Shown piece after piece: positions 51,001 to 59,825 of a stretch of 64,000 nucleotides of DNA (position 1 is its first letter; each line of letters opens with the position of its first letter). This stretch comes from Amyelois transitella. Its lineage: Eukaryota > Arthropoda > Insecta > Lepidoptera > Pyralidae. The translations under genes and the position numbers were made by a program. Below the pieces are notes generated by a model. That model was not told the origin of the DNA, made no database searches, and saw nothing but the letters and a program-made list of their open reading frames with translations. The DNA is taken from the NCBI RefSeq assembly GCF_032362555.1, contig NC_083533.1, forward strand, positions 3,911,001-3,975,000, written 5' to 3'.

Positions 51001-54000
51001 TTTGCTCTGTCTACCCCGTAAGGGATAAAGAAGTGATCATATGTATGTATACCAACTTGATATCATCATGGGTGAGCACTTGTATCAGCTCCTGAAGAAT
51101 GTTCTTGTCCAGCGCCCTCTGTATTTGCTCCTGGGTCCCCGCCAGGATGTTGGAGACCGCCCACGCGGCCTCCTTCCTGATGGAAGGTTTATCACATTGG
51201 AGAAGACAGATTATGCGGTCCAAGCATCCGGCGTCGAGGCATCGGTCTGTCTGAAAATTAGGAATATAAATACATTGTATACATACATAAAATTGGGAAT
51301 ATTAATACATTGTATACATACATACATAAAATTGGGAATATTAATACATTGTATACATACATACATAAAATTGGGAATATTAATACATTGTATACATACA
51401 TACATAAAATTGGGAATATAAATACATTGTTTACATACATACATACATAAAATCACGCCTCTTTCCCGGAGGGGTAGGCAGAGACTACCTCTTTCCACTT
51501 GCCACGATCTCTGCATACTTCCTTCGCTTTATCCACATTCATAACTAGAGATCGGATATTCGGATGCATATTTACCTAAAGTTGGGGTGTTGGGTTAATA
51601 TGGAACGTACTTCTGTACCTAAAAAATTCCAGGATTCGGCATTGATACACTTTATGTTCTAATTATGTATTCAATAATATGAACTGTATTCGTACTGAAT
51701 AAAAAAGCAAATAACAAATCATCAATCAATGTGGAGAGGGTGAACGAAGGCAGGTTGACTAAGCAGATATACAAGGAGAGTGTGGAGGGAAAGGTTGGAG
51801 TGGAAAGAACGTATCTTGATCAAATTAAGGACGTCCTGGTAAAGGGTCAGGTCAAAAGTAGAAGAAGAGAGTTATGAATGTGGATGAAGCGAAGGAAGTG
51901 TGCAGAGATCGTGGAAAGTGGAAAGATGTAGTCCCAAAAATTGAAAGAGGTGTGATTTTATGTATGTCTGTGCGCCCGCGCCCACCTGGTGGTCGGAGCC
52001 GGTGAGCATGTTGCCGAGCGCGCGCAGCGCCGGCGTGCGCACGGCCGCGTGCCGGTGCTCCAGCAGCGCCAGCAGCCGCCGCAGCAGCCCCGGGGTGCTC
52101 TGCACCTCCTCGATCCTCTCGTTCGGCCCGTCCGTCAGGTATGACAGAGCCCAGCACGCGTCCGCTGATCAATTCACAAAATACAAATACTTCATTTGCT
52201 ATTAATGGCGGTACAATTATAGGTATACCGCACGACACACGATGTTGTGTCGGAGGTTGTGTTGTGTATATGCTCCAATCCGAGAAATCTTTGCTTGTGC
52301 GATTTAGACTTTTCGCTGTTTTTGACTGATAGCGTCGCGTGGTTTTTTGTGACTTGTGGCGTATATGTAGATGTCGCCACGTGGTCATGGGAACATGGCC
52401 GAGATGGGATTCGAACCTGTGCCTTTCTGCGCATCAAGCATTTTAACCGGGCACCTTATCTATTCAACCATCAACGCTCCGAATAGCTATACTAATATTC
52501 TAAAAAGTTTGTTTATTTGAACGCGCTAATCTCAGGAACTACTTAAATTCGAATTGAAAAAATATTTTTGTGTTGAATAGACCATTTATCGAGGAAGACT
52601 TTAGGCTATGTATATAACATCACGCTGCAACTATAAGGAGCGAAGAAATAATGGAGAATGTGAAAAAATCGGGGAAAAATTATTCATCCTTGAGTGCTTC
52701 AATGATGCATAAAATAACTATTCCACGCGGACAAAGTCGCGGGCACAGCTAGTATATGATAAAGCGTTAGTTTATAATTCTCAAGAACTTACCCAGAACA
52801 TCATCATCCGTCACCTCAAGAAGTTCAGAGATGTAAGGTAAAGCGGGGGCGACCATTTCGAAATTCACCAACGGATTTTTGTTTCTGTAATCAAAAAAAT
52901 TAAGAAAAATGATTTGAAATTATTGGTTGCAACATCACATATAAACCTGGTCCGGTACACCGGAGGTTCCGGGTTCGACTCCCGGCATGATGAGAAACGA
53001 ATTTTAGGCCATATCTATTTGGTTGAAAACCAGATAGATATGGCCGACAGTATAATATTAACCGAACTTACATTTTCACTATGGCGATCTAATTTAAATA
53101 TTAAAGAAGTGTCATCGGCAAACAGCACTATACCCGCCTGTTTTTCCACCATAAAAGGCTGGTCATTCACATATACCAAGAAGAGGAATGGTCCTAAAAT
53201 TGAGCCCTGAGGAACACCCATTGAGACGCTTGATCCACTTGACTTTACTCCATTAATATCTACAGTTTGAAGTCTATCAGTCAAATAGGATGCCATTAGT
53301 TCAGTTGATTTGTGTTCAAACCCATATTGAGGAAGTTTGCGCAAAGTGTCTGATGATCTACGCAATCAAAAGCTTTAGAGAGATCGCAAAAGACTCCAAT
53401 TGAATCCTGTGAACGTTCCCACGAGTCATAGATTTGAGTAACAAGTGCTACTCCCGCATCAGTGGTGGACTTCCCGGCAGTGAACCCATATTGTTGGGAA
53501 ATGAAAATGTTATTGATTTTAAAATACTGTTGCATTTGATTGAGCATCATCTTATCTTGCTCAAAACTGGCAATATAGAAATAGGTCTATAATTGCCAAG
53601 GATTGTTTTCTCCCCTTTTTAAAATAAAGGTATTAATTTGCTACATTTCATTAAATTTGGAAAAATACCTTCATCGATACATTCAATAAATATAAAAGAT
53701 AGATCAGATGCAATAATGTCTATGATTTGACTTATAATACTAACAGACAAACCCCAATGTCTTCAGACTTTCTCAAATTAAGTTGTTTAAGCGCCTTTAA
53801 TATATTATCAGAGTTAACATATTTAAATTCTGATGGGAGTTGTGTTATTTTTAAGTAGGGTTTCAGCGCGCAATGGACAAGAGTCAACGTCAAAAGTTAG
53901 CTCCACAGGGATTTTTGCAATCAAAAGCATTTACTATGTCCTGAGTTTCAGAAATATTTTTGTTACCGGATGCTATTTGTTAAATACTGTCTCTATCTTT

Positions 54001-57000
54001 GATTTTGCCAGATTATTTATTTCTTCTATTTCTTTAATTTAATTTGGTGCGTTGTTTATTTTACTATTATACTAATGTGAAAAGACTTTGCTTGCCTGCA
54101 AACTTTTTTAAATAATTTTGAATAACTTTTGACATACTCTGCAAAACTGGGATCAAAATTGTATTGTTTCTAGGCATATAAGTCATATAATTTTCTATTT
54201 TATTTTTATGTAGACCATTCACTGAACTGTAATCTTTTACGAATTTTGACTTGTTTCTGCTTGAACCTTTTTGAATATTCAGCAGAAATGTATGCACGTA
54301 TCCGAGTCCCTGGGCCAATCAGAGACAGTTCCTTTTCTCATGCCACCCTGGACCACACAGCCCATAACATATAGAAGTACAGTGACCTGCAGAGATTGCT
54401 GTAAGTCCACACAGCGGTCCCGAGCTCACCCTGGACCACACAGCCCATAACATATAGAAGTACAGTGACCTGCAGAGATTGAAGTCCACACAGCGGTCCC
54501 GAGCTCACCCTGGACCACACAGCCCATAACATATAGAAGTACAGTGACCTGCAGAGATTGAAGTCCACACAGCGGTCCCGAGCTCACCCTGGACCACACA
54601 GCCCATAACATATATAAGTACAGTGACCTGAAGAGATTGCTGTAAGTCCACACAGCGGTCCCGAGCTCACCCTGGACCACACAGCCCACAACATATAGAA
54701 GTACAGTGACCTGCAGAGATTGAAGTCCACACAGCGGTCCCGAGCTCACCCTGGACCACACAGCCCACAACATATAGAAGTACAGTGACCTGCAGAGATT
54801 GCTGTAAGTCCACACAGCGGTCCCGAGCTCACCCTGGACCACACAGCCCATAACATATAGAAGTACAGTGACCTGCAGAGATTGCTGTAAGTCCACACAG
54901 CGGTCCCGAGCTCACCCTGGACCACACAGCCCATAACATATAGAAGTACAGTGACCTGCAGAGATTGCTGTAAGTCCACACAGCGGTCCCGAGCTCACCC
55001 TGGACCACACAGCCCATAACATATAGAAGTACAGTGACCTGCAGAGATTGCTGTAAGTCCACACAGCGGTCCCGAGCTCACCCTGGACCACACAGCCCAT
55101 AACATATACAAGTACAGTGTCCTGCAGAGATTGCTGTAAGTCCACACAGCGGTCCCGAGCTCACCCTGGACCACACAGCCCATAACATATAGAAGTACAG
55201 TGACTTGCACAGATTGCTGTAAGTCCACACAGCGGTCCCGAGCTCACCTTTACTTAACCTTACCTTACCTTAACTTTGCCCTCCCAATACATATTCGATA
55301 ACATCATGCATGTTAGGAAAAACTTAGACTCTTTCAAAAAAGTAGGTGAATGTACTAGTAGATCACTGCGGAACAATTACAAGTTGTCGATCCCAGCACA
55401 TCGGCTGGCTAAGGTAGGAAAATCATTTCTGATTAATTGTATAAGATTTTATAATAAATTACCAAAAAGTGTTCTTGAAATGAATGATAGAAAATTCAAA
55501 CAGTATATTAAAGTTGAGCTTTGTAGGAAAGCCTATTACAGCACGGATGATTATATTAATGATAAACATGTGTGGCCCGAGCTGGACATAATGGCCTCTT
55601 AAATGCTTGTGTATTTTTGACATGATCTTGACATAATTTGTACAGTATGTACATATTTTATTTTATATTTATTTTATTTGACGAAATATTCATATTGACA
55701 TAATCAGTTCTACATTCATACATGTTTTTTAATGTAGACAATGTGCATTCGTCCACGATTTAGATTTAAGAGATCTATATTTGTAAATTGACGTCCTATG
55801 AAAATGCTGCAGTGTAGTTTGTTCCGCCGCTTCTTCTACACATGCGCTTTGGAAGCGGTAGTAGTTATAATTAGATTTAAGTTATGTGACGTCAATAAGT
55901 GATACCTTGTATCCAATTTTGAAAATAAATCTATTCTATTCTATTCTATTCACCCTGGACCACACAGCCCATAACATATACAAGTACAGTGACCTGCAGA
56001 GATTGCTGTAAGTCCACACAGCCGTCCCGAGCTCACCCTGGACCACACAGCCCATAACATATACAAGTACAGTGACCTGCAGAGATTGCTGTAAGTCCAC
56101 ACAGCGGTCCCGAGCTCACCCTGGACCACACAGCCCATAACATATACAAGTACAGTGACCTGCAGAGATTGCTGTAAGTCCACACAGCCGTCCCGAGCTC
56201 ACCCTGGACCACACAGCCCATAACATATAGAAGTACAGTGACCTGCAGAGATTGCTGTAAATCCACACAGCGGTCCTGAGCTCACCCTGGACCACACAGC
56301 CCATAACATATAGAACTACAGTGACCTGCAGAGATTGCTGTAAGTCCACACAGCCGTCCCGAGCTCACCCTGGACCGCACAGCCCATAACATATAGAAGT
56401 ACAGTGACCTGCAGAGATTGCTGTAAGTCCACACAGCGGTCCCGAGCTCACCCTGGACCGCACAGCCCATAACATATAGAAGTACAGTGACCTGCAGAGA
56501 TTGCTGTAAGTCCACACAGCGGTCCCGAGCTCACCCTGGACCGCACAGCCCATAACATATAGAAGTACAGTGACCTGCAGAGATTGCTGTAAGTCCACAC
56601 AGCGGTCCCGAGCTCACCCTGGACCGCACAGCCCATAACATATAGAAGTACAGTGACCTGCAGAGATTGCTGTAAGTCCACACAGCGGTCCTGAGCTGGC
56701 TGACGGGCGTGGCGGCGCTGAGGGCGGGCAGCAGCGCCGGCAGGGCTCCGGCGGCCAGCACGCGGTCGCGGGCGGCGGCGCCGTCGCCGGCCATATTGCC
56801 GAGCGCCCAGGCCGCCTGCTCGCCCGCCGCCCCGCCGCGGGGCAGCATCGACACCAGCTTGGGTATCGCCCCGCCCTGATGGAGACAATACACACTAACT
56901 TACAACACTATTAATTATTATTGTCGGAAAAATCTGATTGGAGGTATCTATGGACTAAAAATTATCTAGCTCAGAGAAAAAAGTATTTTCTCTGAGCTAG

Positions 57001-59825
57001 ATAATTTACTACACTAGTACCGCACTTCACTATACACCTCTGTTCGGATGTAACCGGCACTTAAGCTAGGAGGAAGAAGAAGCTTCTTCGGTGAACTTTT
57101 ATAGCGAACAAATTCGCGGGCAACAGCTAGTATACATACATAAAATAACGCCTCTTTCCCGGAGGGGTAGGCAGAGACTACCTCTTTCCACTTGCCACGA
57201 TCTCTGCATACTTCCTTCGCTTCATCCACATTCATAACTCCCTTCATGCAAGCTCGGCGGTTTCGGGAACCCTTGACCTGACCCATAACCAGGACGTCCT
57301 TAATTTGATAATATAATAAAAATATAAAATATATACATACATCAATAACTGCCAAAGTATGTTCGTGTGTTCCTGAAGCAATATTCGTCAGCGCCCACGC
57401 AGCCTCAAACTGCAAATCAGCGCTGTAACAATACATACAGACATACATAAAATGACGGCCTCTGTGGCGCAGCGGTAATACGCTTGTCTGTGACACCGGA
57501 GGTCCCGGGTTCGAATCCCGGCGAGGGCATGATGAGAAAATAGCTTTCTCTGATTGGCCTGGGTCTTGGATGTTTATCTATATAAAAATATTTATTATAA
57601 AATATAGTATCGTTGTGTTAGTATCTCGTAACACAAGTCTCAAAGAACTTACTTCGAGGCTAACTCAATCAGTGTAATTTGTCCTGTATATATTTATTTA
57701 TTTATATTTATTATGAAATCACGCCTTTTTCCCGGAGGGATAGGCATAGACTACATCTCTCCACTTGCCACGATCCCTGCACACTTCTTTTGCTTCATCC
57801 ACATTCATAACTCTCTTCATGCAAGCTCGTCCAAAGGAAGACCCTTTGCCAGGACGTCCTTGATTTGATCAAGATTTGTTTAATTTGATCAAGATAGTAT
57901 GTAACAACTGATGATAAATTATTTGTAATATTACTCATATCATTTCACAGAAATTTACAAAGTTACAAGTTATAGCACATACATACATATAATCACGTCT
58001 ATATACCTAGCGGGATAGACAGAGCAATTTCAAGACTGCTGGCTTCGCCTACCACGCAAGGGATATAGATGTGATTATATGCTTGAATGACTAATAGTGA
58101 TTAATAAATGAAGATTGATAATAATTAAAAGCGTAACAGCGCTAGTTTCACGCGCGATAATAACCGTGCTGAAATAAAATGAAATGAAATATTCTTTATT
58201 TACTTGAAACATGGTACAAATGTTTGTTGCCGTGTGGTTGCCGGCAGTGCCGTGTGGTTCCCGGCACCATTACAAAAAAGAATAGGACCACTCCATCTCT
58301 TTCCCATGGATGTCGTAAAAGGCGACTAAGGGATATGCTTACAAACTTGGGATTCTTTTTTAGGGCGATGGGCTAGCAACCTGTCACTATTTGAATCTCA
58401 ATTCTATCATTAAGCCAAATAGCTGAACGTGGCCATTCAGTCTTTTCAAGACTGTTGGCTCCGTCTTCCCCGCAAGGGATATGGACGTGACCATATGTAT
58501 GTATGTACTATAGGAGATAGAATTCCTCACCAATCGTCTCTGTCCAAAGCGTCTACCAATGGCTTGATGACTCCAGCGGCGACCATCATGGAGATGGGCG
58601 GGTTCTGTTCCCGGGAGAGCATCCGGCGCGCCGCACGCGCCGATACGGTTTTTGTTGATATGTCCGCTGATTTAAGACCTGAAACCAAAAAAATAACTTA
58701 TGAAAAAGCCACCTCATGTCATATCACCTCGTTTAAATGTTTTATTTGAAAATGCTGCAGTGCAGTTTGTTACCGCTTCTGCTGCACTGACGCCTTGGAA
58801 GCGGCAGTAAACTTAGTTTTAAGTAATGCCACTACACAAATATCCGAACTTAGAATAGAATGTGGACGAGAGAATACATTATAAACTTGGGATTCTTCTT
58901 TGATCTTTCGGCGATAGGCTAGTGACCCCAATATTTCTTTCTTCCTGGCGGTGGTATATTCTTGTTTCTATAGGAAGTCAATTCGTTATAGCTAATTACA
59001 TAAGCTACACTTACCCTGAACAATGGCCTCCGGAAGCAGTTCAACCTCCTCAACTTTCACCTCATGGGACTCCGGAGAGAGGGCGCGCCTCTTCAGCAGC
59101 TGGTCATCGCGCGCTTGCTTGCGGAGAGCGACGCTGACCTCCGCTCGCTTGCGTCGGAGATCCTGGGATTATTTAGTAATAAAATATGAAGTGTAAAGGT
59201 CTATCTATATTTATAAAAGCCGAAAACTCACTTGTGACAATATCTTAATACATCTGTATTATCAAAATAAAATAAAAAAATGACTTTAATGGACCTTTTG
59301 TGAATTGTTTCTTTAGGTAGAGGTTTTCTTAGGAAGGCCTCAAAAATAAGATTTAAAAAAAATGACATTAATGGACCTTTTGTGAATTGTTTCTTTAGGT
59401 AGAGGATTTCTTAGGAAGGCCTCAAAAATAAGACAATAACTATAATTCAAAAGTACATACATCATGCCCCTTTTTTTCGAGGGGTAAACAGAGATAACAT
59501 CTTTCCACTAGCCTAGTGGCAATCCTGCATATTTATTTATTTAGCTCTCTAAATAATCTAACCATTCTCAACTATTCACCGTCGGATGCAAAAAAAATTT
59601 GAATTTTTCTCCTTAAGTCTATAAAAACGAAGGTGGGATTAAAAATAGTCTGTTGTCATTTAATAGTGGTTCTTATTCATTTTTGTGAAAACTTAAGACG
59701 TTACATCATTTTTGTGCATAAATAAGTCTATTAACAACGTAGTAAGTAAAGGATTTACTAACCGTTGTACCGTGACCAACATTTTTGTACGATGACAACC
59801 TGGATGCACGCGTGTTTTCTGCCAT
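47925..59825 (-). CDS. Importin subunit alpha (karyopherin alpha), 508 aa, eleven exons
   Basis: Exons (minus): 59825-59763, 59162-59015, 58678-58531, 57422-57341, 56875-56658, 52884-52793, 52164-51986, 51250-51057, 50058-49887, 48860-48759, 48053-47925. Every phase matches; 1527 nt with stop. It is the cytosolic NLS receptor that pairs with importin beta for nuclear import. N-terminal IBB domain: [31 protein letters not shown]. Then ten ARM repeats with the NLS-binding Trp-Asn pairs: [66 protein letters not shown]-terminal tail [12 protein letters not shown]...[22 protein letters not shown] and the tail favour the alpha-1 subfamily (KPNA2, Drosophila Pendulin). Exons 5 and 7 are strikingly GC-rich; the intron after exon 5 holds the 83-bp array. 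Confidence 0.97.
48095..48240 (-). repeat. LINE 3' UTR fragment
   Basis: TTTATTGCACAAAAATTTAC and TGGCGGACTTGTCCCATGAA resemble the tail of the LINE at 18755-20077. Confidence 0.6.
48405..48750 (+). repeat. Repeat A 3' part followed by repeat B fragments
   Basis: A: about 48405-48555. B: a diverged piece about 48575-48625 and a good copy about 48640-48748 ending GGCGTGATTTTATGTTTG, 10 nt from the exon 10 donor. Confidence 0.8.
48759..48860 (-). CDS. Importin alpha exon 10
   Basis: TATACAG|GCAGCG to GAACAG|GTAATT; encodes [20 protein letters not shown] and [11 protein letters not shown]. Confidence 0.96.
48915..49111 (+). mobile_element. Helitron-like H2, complete
   Basis: A|TCCTACTAATATTATATC to GGGCGGCCTCTAG|T. 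Confidence 0.8.
49138..49515. repeat. Helitron-like H1 (minus, 3' end lost) joined to repeat B (plus)
   Basis: H1 49138-49379 ends ATTAGTATAGA|T; B follows at once with ACCCGAAACCGCCGAGCTTG to about 49512. Confidence 0.75.
49887..50058 (-). CDS. Importin alpha exon 9
   Basis: GTCCGCAG|ATGTCA to TTGCAG|GTCACA; encodes [19 protein letters not shown] and [20 protein letters not shown]. Confidence 0.95.
50040..50260 (-). repeat. Three copies of the exon 9 acceptor region
   Basis: TTTTGACATCTGCGGACGAG (true acceptor, 50051-50070) recurs at about 50091-50110 and about 50231-50250, with AGAGAATAG following in two of them. Repeat A pieces (50160-50220, 50290-50510) lie between and beyond. Confidence 0.75.
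50608..51050 (+). repeat. Two repeat A copies with a duplicated 3' flank
   Basis: Full copy about 50608-50880 and a shortened copy about 50932-51050. CCAATTTTGATAATAAATCT occurs at both 50550 and 50880, showing a segmental duplication that includes a repeat A copy. Confidence 0.8.
51057..51250 (-). CDS. Importin alpha exon 8
   Basis: ATTTTCAG|ACAGAC to ATCAA|GTTGGT; encodes [18 protein letters not shown] and [20 protein letters not shown]. The donor AA|GTTGGT is chosen because only it keeps the phase. Confidence 0.93.
51256..51440. repeat. 39-bp tandem repeat next to the exon 8 acceptor
   Basis: Units starting ATTGGGAATATTAATACAT at about 51292, 51331, 51370 and 51409, plus a diverged first unit (ATTAGGAATATAAATACAT) adjoining the acceptor at 51251. 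Confidence 0.9.
51440..51960. repeat. Repeat B fragments, minus then plus, with AT-rich spacer
   Basis: Minus piece about 51440-51545. Plus piece about 51730-51960, including GGACGTCCTGGTAAAGGGTC, ending 26 nt from the exon 7 donor. Confidence 0.8.
51986..52164 (-). CDS. Importin alpha exon 7 (GC-rich)
   Basis: TTGATCAG|CGGACG to CACCAG|GTGGGC; encodes [20 protein letters not shown] and [14 protein letters not shown]. Confidence 0.96.
52210..52485 (-). repeat. SINE-like repeat, second family, with tRNA-like head
   Basis: On the minus strand a tRNA-like head with B box GGTTCGAATCCCATC at about 52420-52405 is followed by CGCCACAAGTCACAAAA and AATCGCACAAGCAAAGATTT. The most complete of three copies. 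Confidence 0.7.
52487..52752 (+). mobile_element. Helitron-like H1
   Basis: CTATACTAATATTCTAAAAA to GGGCACAGCTAG|T; first bases mutated. It ends 41 nt from the exon 6 donor. Confidence 0.8.
52793..52884 (-). CDS. Importin alpha exon 6
   Basis: GATTACAG|AAACAA to TCTGG|GTAAGT; encodes [20 protein letters not shown]. Confidence 0.95.
52930..53005 (+). repeat. tRNA-like SINE fragment
   Basis: CACCGGAGGTTCCGGGTTCG and CGGCATGATGAG match the B-box half of the tRNA SINE. Confidence 0.6.
53010..54330 (-). pseudogene. LINE reverse transcriptase fragment (Jockey/CR1-like), frameshifted
   Basis: On the minus strand: pre-RT region ([15 protein letters not shown]), then [19 protein letters not shown] and [16 protein letters not shown]. 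The frame shifts near 53340, then [20 protein letters not shown] and the catalytic FADD in [13 protein letters not shown]. The thumb and 3' end are missing; the endonuclease part is largely gone. Confidence 0.8.
54344..56697 (-). repeat. 83-bp tandem array (20 units) of an importin-alpha exon end plus splice donor
   Basis: Units start with CACCCTGGACC (plus strand) at 54344, 54427, 54506, 54585, 54668, 54747, 54830, 54913, 54996, 55079, 55162, then after a LINE insertion at 55951, 56034, 56117, 56200, 56283, 56366, 56449, 56532, 56615. Most are 83 bp; three or four are 79 bp through loss of CTGT. On the minus strand each unit reads GACCGCTGTGTGGACTTACA, CAATCTCTGCAG|GTCACTG, the last part of exon 5 with its donor. 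The unit at 56615 contains the true exon end. The last four units share an A-to-G change (CTGGACCGCAC), showing local homogenisation near the exon. Confidence 0.95.
55246..55950 (+). mobile_element. 5'-truncated LINE (repeat C family) inserted in the array
   Basis: Encodes an RT C-terminus ([20 protein letters not shown], then [20 protein letters not shown]) with stop at 55602, a 3' UTR containing the repeat C sequence (ATGCTGCAGTGTAGTTTGTT), and a tail (TTCTA)n. TCACC is present at both edges as a short target duplication. This links the non-coding repeat C copies to their LINE. Confidence 0.88.
56658..56875 (-). CDS. Importin alpha exon 5 (GC-rich, source of the 83-bp array)
   Basis: CCATCAG|GGCGGG to CTGCAG|GTCACT; encodes [33 protein letters not shown] and [13 protein letters not shown]. 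Its last ~40 nt and its donor form part of the tandem unit. Confidence 0.95.
56959..57007 (-). other. 22-bp perfect hairpin in importin-alpha intron 4
   Basis: AAATTATCTAGCTCAGAGAA (56959 onward) pairs with its reverse complement ending 57007 over 22 bp, with a 5-nt AAGTA loop. It lies 84 nt upstream of the exon 5 acceptor. Confidence 0.85.
57118..57315 (-). repeat. Repeat B fragment
   Basis: CATACATAAAATAACGCCTC to CAGGACGTCCTTAATTTGAT; ends about 25 nt from the exon 4 donor. A Helitron-like end (GCGGGCAACAGCTAG) precedes it at 57115-57130. Confidence 0.8.
57341..57422 (-). CDS. Importin alpha exon 4
   Basis: GTTACAG|CGCTGA to ATTGAT|GTATGT; encodes [20 protein letters not shown], an NLS-binding ARM. 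Repeats lie close to both ends. Confidence 0.96.
57453..57706 (+). repeat. tRNA-derived SINE, best preserved copy
   Basis: A box TGTGGCGCAGCGG, B box GGGTTCGAATCCCGG, body TTGGCCTGGGTCTTGGATGT, tail TCGTAACACAAGTCTC to (TTTA)n. Starts 30 nt from the exon 4 acceptor. Confidence 0.88.
57710..57895 (-). repeat. Repeat B fragment
   Basis: AAATCACGCCTTTTTCCCGG to TCCTTGATTTGATCAAGAT. Confidence 0.75.
57980..58510. repeat. Repeat A fragments and one full plus copy
   Basis: Short minus and plus tails at 57985-58085. Full copy about 58243-58510, preceded by a duplicated GCCGTGTGGTTGCCGGCA head; ends 21 nt from the exon 3 donor. Confidence 0.8.
58531..58678 (-). CDS. Importin alpha exon 3
   Basis: GTTTCAG|GTCTTA to GATTG|GTGAGG; encodes [14 protein letters not shown] and VDALDRDD. 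Confidence 0.96.
58748..58880 (+). repeat. LINE repeat C 3' end fragment
   Basis: AAAATGCTGCAGTGCAGTTT to GTAAACTTAGTTTTAAGTAA, then diverged. Confidence 0.75.
59015..59162 (-). CDS. Importin alpha exon 2 (IBB)
   Basis: AATCCCAG|GATCTC to TTCAGG|GTAAGT; encodes the basic [20 protein letters not shown] and LLKRR. Confidence 0.96.
59270..59440. repeat. Two-copy 82-bp tandem duplication in importin-alpha intron 1
   Basis: TGGACCTTTTGTGAATTGTT and AGGAAGGCCTCAAAAATAAG each occur twice, 82 bp apart. Confidence 0.9.
59763..59825 (-). CDS. Importin alpha exon 1
   Basis: ATG in TTTACAATGGCAG; encodes [19 protein letters not shown]; donor ACG|GTTAGT, phase 0. Confidence 0.93.

Noticed and set aside
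51053..51057. Importin-alpha exon 8 donor at TTG|GTATAC
   Set aside because: It leaves phase 0 whereas exon 9 needs two bases; AA|GTTGGT restores DIKCQKEAAW.
54338..56895. Many overlapping 77-156 codon open frames on the minus strand ([14 protein letters not shown])
   Set aside because: They are the three frames of the 83-bp tandem unit, not proteins; only the frame continuing exon 5 up to 56658 is coding.
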